Source: an uncultured Prevotella sp.
GTDB taxonomy: Bacteria; Bacteroidota; Bacteroidia; Bacteroidales; Bacteroidaceae
DNA: 5,689 nt
Direction: 5' to 3'
Assembly: GCA_945863825.1 (NCBI GenBank)
Contig: CAMBBY010000113.1
Coordinates: 1 to 5,689, forward strand
The position numbers and the translations under genes are program-made. This document shows, one piece after another, positions 1 to 3,958 of the stretch (position 1 is its first letter; each line of letters opens with the position of its first letter). The notes below the pieces were generated by a model. It was not told where the DNA came from, searched no databases, and saw only the letters and a list, made by a program, of their open reading frames with translations.

Positions 1-145
1 GATTGGAGCCAACTTCAATACCAAGCAGGAACAGGAGTACCCATATCAACGCCGTGATGATGCGACCTAAAAAACTCATTTTCTTATTACGGAGCAGATA
101 ACCTGTACCTATTCCGCAAAGCATTATCAATACAATTTTGAGCAT
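1..145 (-). CDS. lysO: LysO-family (DUF340) lysine exporter, N-terminal part, cut by window edge
   Basis: The first 48 codons of a membrane protein run leftward out of the window from an ATG at 145-143. Two hydrophobic segments are visible, about residues 3-18 and 30-43, separated by the basic stretch RNKK. The pattern G-x-G-T-G-Y-L-L-R followed by LLFLLGIEVGSN is what I associate with the N-terminus of LysO/YbjE (DUF340) exporters, inner-membrane proteins that export L-lysine. In many Bacteroidota the LysO protein is encoded as two adjacent ORFs, of which this would be the shorter first one; the rest lies outside the window. No Shine-Dalgarno sequence precedes the start, which is usual in this phylum. 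The gene is divergent from porX across a 232-bp gap. The family call rests on a short fragment, so another small membrane protein is possible. Confidence 0.68.
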   Translation of the reverse strand, partial: MLKIVLIMLCGIGTGYLLRNKKMSFLGRIITALIWVLLFLLGIEVGSN

Positions 146-256
146 TGTTTCTTGATTTCTTCTTATTTTATTATTTGATGAATAATTGGATTAATAAACG
201 GATTCTTGGATAAAGAACGGAATCTTCACCTAATTATTATATAAAAGTAGAGGAAA

Positions 257-287
257 CATACGAATACCCAGAAGAATCATACGAATA
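257..287. repeat. 10-bp direct repeat in the lysO-porX intergenic region
   Basis: CATACGAATA occurs identically at 257-266 and 278-287, so the copies are 21 bp apart start to start, about two helical turns. It lies about 65 bp upstream of the candidate porX -7 element and between divergent genes. The spacing would suit a dimeric DNA-binding protein, but no regulator can be named and chance is possible in AT-rich DNA. A looser direct repeat, CGGATTCTT/CGGAATCTT, lies at 199-207 and 218-226. Confidence 0.35.
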
Positions 288-326
288 AAAACTTTCCTTA
301 ACATTAACATACTTTAATAGCATTCT

Positions 327-359
327 TCTGCCAGTATTCAATTATTCTTTGTACTTTAG
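327..359 (+). promoter_or_regulatory. Candidate Bacteroidota-type promoter for porX
   Basis: TACTTTAG at 352-359 matches five of the six fixed positions of the Bacteroidota -7 element TAnnTTTG. TCTG at 327-330 could serve as the -33 TTTG element, with a 21-nt spacer inside the usual 19-21 range. Transcription would start only a few bases before the porX ATG at 378, giving a very short leader. Both boxes carry a mismatch, so this is a plausible rather than a firm call. Confidence 0.4.
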
Positions 360-377
360 CGCCTAAAAAATAAAAAC

Positions 378-1946
378 ATGAGCAACGGTTTATTACTTTG
401 GGTAGATGACGAGATAGAACTTCTCAAGGCGCATATCATATTTCTGGAGAAAAAGGGATATGAAGTTATAACTGTGAGCAATGGTCCAGATGCTATCGAC
501 CAGTGCAGACAGCAGACCTTCGACCTGATTCTCTTAGATGAAATGATGCCAGGACTTAGCGGATTGGAAACTCTTCAGCAAATCAAGGAAATCCAACCAG
601 CTACCCCTGTAGTCATGTGTACCAAGAGCGAGGAAGAGAACATCATGGACCAGGCTATCGGTTCAAAAATCGCAGACTATCTCATCAAACCGGTCAACCC
701 CAGCCAGATATTGCTCTCTCTCAAGAAGAACATACATCGCAAAGATATAGTCACAGAAGTAACCCAAAGCGGTTATCAGCAAGACTACCAGCAAATCGCC
801 ATGCAAATCATGGATTGCCGGACAGTACAGGATTGGGTAGAAGTATATAAGAGACTGGTAAAATGGGAACTTGAACTGAGCGACACCGAGAGTTCGATGA
901 CAGAACTGCTTACCATGCAGAAAGAAGAAGCCAACATCGGATTTGCCAAATACATCACCAAGAACTATTTGGAATGGGTAAATCCCAAGAATATCGGCAA
1001 GACGATAGAAGGTAAGCCCGTCATGAGTCCAGACATCTTCAAAACCAAGATTTTTCCAAAACTGGATCAGGGTGAAAAGATATTCCTCATAGTTATCGAC
1101 AACTTCAGATATGACCAATGGAAAATGTTGGGACAAGATATCGGAGAACTCTTCGATATCGAGGAAGACATGTATATGAGTATTTTGCCAACAGCCACCC
1201 AGTATGCACGCAATGCAATATTCAGCGGTCTGATGCCAAACAAAATAGCAGAAATGTTTCCTGACCTATGGGTAGATGAAGATCAGGAGGAAGGCAAAAA
1301 CCTCAACGAAGAACCTCTCATCCAAACCCAGTTGGAAAGATTCAGAAAGCACTACACATTCAGTTATCACAAGATAAATGATTCTGCTGGAGCCGACAGA
1401 TTTCTGGATAAATACAATGAATGCAAGAATAACGACCTCAATGTACTGGTCGTAAACTTTATCGACATGCTCTCACATGCACGTACAGAATCTAAGATGG
1501 TGAGAGAATTGGCAAACAACGAATCTGCCTATCGCAGCATTACACAGAGTTGGCTGAGACATTCAGTTCTTGCAGAACTATTCAAACGTTTATCGCAAGA
1601 CGAATTCAAGGTCATCATCACCACCGACCATGGAAGTATTAGGGCTTCAAAACCTATCAAGATAATAGGAGACCGTAATACCAACACCAACCTGCGCTAT
1701 AAGTTAGGCAAGAATCTTGCCTACAATGCCAAGGAAGTGTTCACAATCAAGGAGCCACATAAAGCACAATTGCCCGCTCCGAACCTGAGCACAACTTATG
1801 TATTTGCGTATGGTGATGCCTTCTTTGCCTACCCCAACAACTACAACTACTATGTATCCTACTACAAGGACACATTCCAGCATGGAGGCATATCCATGGA
1901 AGAGATGCTGATACCACTCATTACATTGACACCAAGGAGACGATAG
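378..1946 (+). CDS. porX: PorX-type response regulator: receiver domain plus PglZ (alkaline-phosphatase-fold) effector domain
   Basis: The 522-aa protein has a receiver domain at about residues 3-120: acidic pocket D10/D11, phosphoacceptor D54 in LLDEMMPG, conserved T82, and K104 in IKPVNP. A helical linker (about 121-225) leads to a PglZ-type alkaline-phosphatase-superfamily domain. Likely metal or catalytic residues are D241 (VIDN), T272 or T274 (PTATQYARNAIFSG), D363 and H367 (FIDMLSH), D417 and H418 (TTDHGS) and H502 (QHGGIS). Length and domain order match PorX of Porphyromonas gingivalis, a cytoplasmic regulator that works with the kinase PorY in type IX secretion control and whose effector domain binds zinc and has phosphodiesterase activity. 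All expected motifs are present, so it looks functional. No PorY-like kinase is in the window, and Prevotella-like species may use PorX beyond secretion. It lies 29 nt before tsaE on the same strand, probably co-transcribed. Confidence 0.93.
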   Translation: MSNGLLLWVDDEIELLKAHIIFLEKKGYEVITVSNGPDAIDQCRQQTFDLILLDEMMPGLSGLETLQQIKEIQPATPVVMCTKSEEENIMDQAIGSKIADYLIKPVNPSQILLSLKKNIHRKDIVTEVTQSGYQQDYQQIAMQIMDCRTVQDWVEVYKRLVKWELELSDTESSMTELLTMQKEEANIGFAKYITKNYLEWVNPKNIGKTIEGKPVMSPDIFKTKIFPKLDQGEKIFLIVIDNFRYDQWKMLGQDIGELFDIEEDMYMSILPTATQYARNAIFSGLMPNKIAEMFPDLWVDEDQEEGKNLNEEPLIQTQLERFRKHYTFSYHKINDSAGADRFLDKYNECKNNDLNVLVVNFIDMLSHARTESKMVRELANNESAYRSITQSWLRHSVLAELFKRLSQDEFKVIITTDHGSIRASKPIKIIGDRNTNTNLRYKLGKNLAYNAKEVFTIKEPHKAQLPAPNLSTTYVFAYGDAFFAYPNNYNYYVSYYKDTFQHGGISMEEMLIPLITLTPRRR

Positions 1947-1975
1947 AAAAAGAAAACAAGAAAAGGAAACAAAAT

Positions 1976-2026
1976 ATGAAAATCAAAATTGACTCATTAC
2001 AAAACATCCATGCTGCAGCCAAGTAA
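1976..2026 (+). pseudogene. tsaE: Displaced 5' end of tsaE, ending at an in-frame stop
   Basis: An ATG at 1976-1978 opens a frame encoding MKIKIDSLQNIHAAAK, followed by TAA at 2024-2026. The same frame continues without shift through FLVN into the Walker A part of tsaE at 2039. This is the expected N-terminal strand and helix of a Bacteroidota TsaE, in which a residue such as Glu would precede the Phe. A single substitution, for example GAA to TAA, explains the break. An AAGGA-like sequence at 1963-1967 sits a normal distance before this ATG, which marks it as the original tsaE start. Confidence 0.75.
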
Positions 2027-2038
2027 TTTCTGGTCAAC

Positions 2039-2386
2039 ATGGGTGATGGTAAAGTCTTTGCCTTTTACGGAAAGATGGGTTCAGGTAAGACCACATTTAT
2101 CAAAGCTATCTGCGAAGAGTTGGGAGTAGATGATGTCATCACATCTCCTACATTTGCCATTGTCAACGAATATACCGCAGGGAATGGCGACCCAATCTAT
2201 CACTTTGACTTCTATCGTATCAAAAAGATAGACGAGGTCTATGATATGGGATATGAGGATTACTTCTATGGAGGAAACTTATGTTTTCTGGAATGGCCAG
2301 AACTGATAGAAGACCTTCTACCAGAAGATGTGACAAGAGTACATATTCACACAGAAGAAGACGGAAGCAGAACCGTTGAATTCTGA
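2039..2386 (+). CDS. tsaE: TsaE, tRNA t6A-synthesis ATPase, N-terminally shortened by a nonsense codon
   Basis: TsaE is the ATPase of the cytoplasmic TsaB-TsaD-TsaE complex that makes N6-threonylcarbamoyladenosine at A37 of ANN-decoding tRNAs. The 115-aa product from the ATG at 2039 carries the Walker A loop GKMGSGKTT (residues 11-19), the SPTF switch segment (36-39), HFDFYR (55-60, with the conserved Asp at 57) and FLEWPE (84-89, conserved Glu-Trp). The full frame begins at 1976 and would give about 136 aa, near the family norm, but TAA at 2024-2026 interrupts it. The shortened product lacks about 21 residues forming the first strand and helix before the P-loop, so activity is uncertain. The ATG lies 12 nt after the TAA, so reinitiation is possible. 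It follows porX closely and hairpins follow its stop. The family is secure; whether the gene works is not. Confidence 0.9.
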   Translation: MGDGKVFAFYGKMGSGKTTFIKAICEELGVDDVITSPTFAIVNEYTAGNGDPIYHFDFYRIKKIDEVYDMGYEDYFYGGNLCFLEWPELIEDLLPEDVTRVHIHTEEDGSRTVEF

Positions 2387-2387
2387 T

Positions 2388-2420
2388 ACTTTTTGGGGGG
2401 CATGATAGCCCCATTAAAGT
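2388..2420 (+). terminator. Imperfect hairpin directly after tsaE, candidate terminator
   Basis: ACTTT (2388-2392) pairs with AAAGT (2416-2420), and GGGGC (2397-2401) pairs with GCCCC (2408-2412) around a 6-nt loop, with an internal loop between the two stems. It begins 2 nt after the tsaE stop. No run of T follows, so it is only a candidate for termination or 3'-end protection of the porX-tsaE transcript. Confidence 0.35.
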
Positions 2421-2429
2421 AGCAGACTA

Positions 2430-2470
2430 TAACGATGCGCTTTATTAGACTTTAATAAAGCGCATCGTTA
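2430..2470. terminator. Perfect 18-bp inverted repeat (hairpin) downstream of tsaE
   Basis: TAACGATGCGCTTTATTA at 2430-2447 is an exact reverse complement of 2453-2470, with a 5-nt loop (gactt). In RNA from either strand this forms a very stable stem. It lies 44 bp after the tsaE stop, the position of a transcription terminator. The following bases (actcgtgtagatttt) are not a classic T tract, so factor-independent termination is unproven; the structure itself is certain. Confidence 0.6.
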
Positions 2471-2531
2471 ACTCGTGTAGATTTTCGACAAGTTATGTTC
2501 TTGAAATTATCCATCCCTGTACCCACTTTTA

Positions 2532-2575
2532 TTTTTCCCTGCCCACGGAAAAATTCTTGCGTGGGCAGGGAGAAA
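2532..2575. repeat. 16-bp hairpin with GC-rich core
   Basis: TCCCTGCCCACG at 2536-2547 is an exact reverse complement of 2560-2571, and flanking T and A bases extend the stem to 2532-2547/2560-2575 with one G-T wobble. The loop is 12 nt. T precedes and A follows the stem, so the pairing runs through the tract instead of leaving a free U tail, which is unlike an ordinary terminator. It abuts the Rpn-like coding remnant and may belong to a decayed mobile element. Confidence 0.5.
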
Positions 2576-2580
2576 AAAGA

Positions 2581-2652
2581 TCTGATGCATCGGTCATGGA
2601 TATGACGGGGCTGACGGCAGAGGAGATAAAGCTGCTGAAAGCGGAGATGTAG
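2581..2652 (+). pseudogene. Short C-terminal coding remnant, possibly Rpn-family nuclease/transposase
   Basis: The frame ending at TAG 2650-2652 reads SDASV then MDMTGLTAEEIKLLKAEM. The pattern T-G-L-T/S-x-E-E-I-x-x-L is common at the extreme C-terminus of Rpn (PD-(D/E)XK) recombination-promoting nucleases/putative transposases, which are abundant in Bacteroidota. Upstream the frame stays open but runs through the hairpin at 2532-2575 and shows no family resemblance, so only the tail of a gene remains. The stop codon lies inside copy 1 of the dispersed repeat. The match is short and remembered rather than searched, so confidence is low. Confidence 0.3.
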
Positions 2653-2726
2653 ATTACGACTATCACCAAATAATCAAGGGTCTATACACCCTTTTGTCGA
2701 GGTGTATAGACCCTTGTTGCTTTCCC
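2643..2726. repeat. Dispersed hairpin repeat, copy 1
   Basis: This 84-bp unit has a relative at 3752-3838 in the same orientation. The shared parts are a 5' flank of about 32 bp (GTAGATTACGACTAT, then C or T, then ACCAAATAATC), a hairpin, and a short 3' flank ending in TTTCCC. The stem is 2675-2690 paired with 2701-2716, 16 bp perfect, with loop cttttgtcga. Copy 1 also has a GATTACG/CGTAATC inverted pair (2652-2658 and 2726-2732) outside the stem, absent from copy 2. It lies between convergent genes, 35 bp past the stop of the minus-strand 175-aa gene. Confidence 0.8.
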
Positions 2727-2760
2727 GTAATCAGATATATACTATAAACCTAATTATGTT

Positions 2761-3288
2761 TTAATGACGAGAGAATAGTTTTTTTACTGCAACAGTAATT
2801 CTTTTGGCTAAATCATCACAATCAGAACAACTGTTCTTATTAATCAGAATATACAAAGACTCATTTTCTATTGCATAATGCTTGAACAATCTTTCAGATA
2901 CCACAGACGTAGTGAATTTCTTATATACACGAAATCGTCTTGTCGCCATTCCTAATTCATCATTTTCATCTTCTGCACCAACAAAGAAGAATGAGGCTTT
3001 GCTATCTCTTTTCAATACATCAAGCATAATATGGAACAATGTATAGAAAATAATTCTTGGCTCAAAAGTGTTAGTCCGAAGACTAAATTTCAATTTACTA
3101 TTCATATTCGCCTTATCAAAGAACTTCACACAATAAGCATGTTCCTGATAACGTTCAACTCTTACAATATAAGAATGATGAGATTTAGCGGACTTGAATC
3201 TATATTGCAAAGTTTCAATCAGCCATTCATCAGCACTATCCCTATCTATCATTTGAAAGACGAATGGATAACCTTCACTTTCTTCCAT
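2761..3288 (-). CDS. Uncharacterised 175-aa protein, second gene of a two-gene operon
   Basis: I do not recognise this protein with certainty. It is 175 aa, with no signal peptide or membrane segment, so probably cytoplasmic. The N-terminal half (about residues 25-75) alternates basic and aromatic residues like a beta-rich domain. The middle (about 76-105) contains FEPRIIFYTLFHIMLDVL, then SFFFVGAEDEND, then RRFRVYKKF. The end has SLYILINKN and a CSDCDD motif followed by a basic helix. This order (beta part, a helix like 'I-x-x-I/M-x-D-x-L', an acidic 'F/I-x-x-x-D' strand, then R-x-R/F-x-x-Y/F) loosely recalls small Bacteroidota proteins of the DUF6169 type, but that is a weak impression. It begins 7 nt after the 76-aa gene and is almost certainly co-transcribed with it. 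Function unknown; a toxin-antitoxin-like or phage-response pair is conceivable but unsupported by any motif. Confidence 0.75.
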   Translation of the reverse strand: MEESEGYPFVFQMIDRDSADEWLIETLQYRFKSAKSHHSYIVRVERYQEHAYCVKFFDKANMNSKLKFSLRTNTFEPRIIFYTLFHIMLDVLKRDSKASFFFVGAEDENDELGMATRRFRVYKKFTTSVVSERLFKHYAIENESLYILINKNSCSDCDDLAKRITVAVKKLFSRH

Positions 3289-3295
3289 ATTAATT

Positions 3296-3526
3296 TCAAA
3301 TTAACTGTTTATAGACAGGGATGCGGATTTTGTCTAATTGTTCTGTTGTCAGAGCCTTAACATCATCGTTAACCGTAAAATACACAGTAGGATATCGGTA
3401 CTTACCATTAGGCATAAGTACCTTTGTTACCTGCTTGATAATCTCAACCCCATCAAGCGTAACTATCTTAGTCTCTGTTTTATCTACTATCTTTCCCATA
3501 AGCAGAATTTTTGTTATTTGATTCAT
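3296..3526 (-). CDS. Uncharacterised 76-aa protein, first gene of the operon
   Basis: This small protein has no family I recognise. It appears beta-rich (KIVDKTETKIVTLDG, then VTKVLMPNGKYRYPTVYFTV) with a short helix near the C-terminus (ALTTEQLDKI). It has no signal peptide, transmembrane segment or obvious DNA-binding motif. The ATG at 3526 is preferred because the promoter at 3589-3620 and a structured leader lie immediately upstream; a second ATG at codon 10 (3499) is possible. The 175-aa gene begins 7 nt after its stop, so the two are probably translated from one mRNA. Small size, pairing with a larger unknown protein and a palindromic leader resemble compact two-gene modules such as toxin-antitoxin systems, but that is inference from layout only. 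Confidence 0.7.
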   Translation of the reverse strand: MNQITKILLMGKIVDKTETKIVTLDGVEIIKQVTKVLMPNGKYRYPTVYFTVNDDVKALTTEQLDKIRIPVYKQLI

Positions 3527-3527
3527 T

Positions 3528-3589
3528 GGCTATGCAAGCAAACGCAATGAAAACTTGTTTTCAAATAGCCAAGTGCAGCATTCTGCTGC
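3528..3589 (-). promoter_or_regulatory. Palindrome-rich 5' leader of the 76/175-aa operon
   Basis: Read on the minus strand, GCAGCA (3589-3584) and TGCTGC (3580-3575) form a palindrome with a 3-nt centre that overlaps the end of the -7 box and the likely transcription start, an operator-like position. Further on, GGCTAT (3570-3565) pairs with ATAGCC (3533-3528), which ends one base before the ATG at 3526. GAAAAC/GTTTTC (3562-3557 and 3554-3549) nests inside it. The mRNA start region could therefore fold up. No ligand or regulator can be named. Confidence 0.5.
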
Positions 3590-3620
3590 AAAGATACACC
3601 GCTTTTTTGTAACTACCAAA
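3589..3620 (-). promoter_or_regulatory. Strong Bacteroidota promoter for the 76/175-aa operon
   Basis: On the minus strand TTTG (3620-3617) is followed after exactly 20 nt by TATCTTTG (3596-3589), a perfect match to the Bacteroidota -33/-7 consensus TTTG and TAnnTTTG. Transcription should start near 3582, leaving a leader of about 55 nt before the ATG at 3526. This is the best promoter in the window. Confidence 0.8.
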
Positions 3621-3732
3621 TTATTCGTGAAGAAAACAACATAAAACACAAAATTCCGACTCTTTCGGCATCCGTATCATATCCCCAAAGGGCTGCAAAC
3701 GGCATTGTTACCGTCTGTATGCCATCCACCAT
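3613..3732 (-). other. Possible small ORF or gene remnant (39 aa)
   Basis: An ATG at 3732 opens a 39-codon frame on the minus strand beginning MVDGIQTVTMPFAALWG and ending at TAG 3615-3613. The composition reads like real protein, and it sits 20 bp from repeat copy 2. Its end overlaps the -33 box of the 76-aa gene promoter, so it is either a small gene ending in that promoter, a decayed remnant, or chance. No family recognised and no clear promoter of its own. Confidence 0.25.
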
Positions 3733-3751
3733 ATCATAAAAATATAATAGT

Positions 3752-3838
3752 GGAGAGGTAGATTACGACTATTACCAAATAATCAAGGGTCTATACGCCA
3801 CCTTTTCATCGTGGCATATAGACCCTTGTCGTTTTCCC
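3752..3838. repeat. Dispersed hairpin repeat, copy 2
   Basis: This 87-bp unit is homologous to 2643-2726. The 5' flank is nearly identical. The hairpin is 3784-3801 paired with 3811-3828, 18 bp with a 9-nt loop. Relative to copy 1 the stem shows one compensatory pair change (A-T to G-C) and one change that is a G-U wobble in minus-strand RNA but a C-A mismatch in plus-strand RNA. It lies about 110 bp past the stop of the minus-strand AlbA_2 gene, as copy 1 lies past the stop of the 175-aa gene. Confidence 0.8.
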
Positions 3839-3871
3839 ATGAGGTGCGGTAAAAGTCACTGTATTAAGTAC

Positions 3872-3958
3872 TTATGCCACACCCTTTTCTTGTTCAGCAG
3901 TAACGCCAGCATATAACTTATCTATTGGAAATATCAAATCCCAATTCTTATCTTTTGT
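3872..3958 (-). pseudogene. Short unidentified coding fragment downstream of the AlbA_2 gene
   Basis: Just past the AlbA_2 gene stop, a minus-strand frame reads DKNWDLIFPIDKLYAGVTAE and continues QEKGVA to a TAA at 3874-3872. It has no ATG and is preceded in frame by a stop, yet its composition is protein-like. It may be the tail of a lost gene, or an older C-terminal part of the neighbouring gene displaced by frameshift. I do not recognise the family and chance cannot be excluded. Confidence 0.25.

Noticed and set aside
663..1136. Minus-strand ORF of 157 codons inside porX
   Set aside because: Antisense shadow of a gene with unmistakable receiver and PglZ motifs.
1976..2041. Stop-codon reassignment or recoding of TAA to explain the tsaE frame
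   Set aside because: Other genes here end normally at TAA, TAG and TGA, and nothing marks a recoding site; mutation or sequence error is simpler.
2532..2575. Classic rho-independent terminator
   Set aside because: T bases precede and A bases follow the stem on both strands and pair with each other, leaving no free U tail.
3031..3360. Plus-strand ORF across the two small unknown genes
   Set aside because: The minus-strand pair has a consensus promoter, tight spacing and more protein-like sequence; this ORF spans their junction with no promoter of its own.
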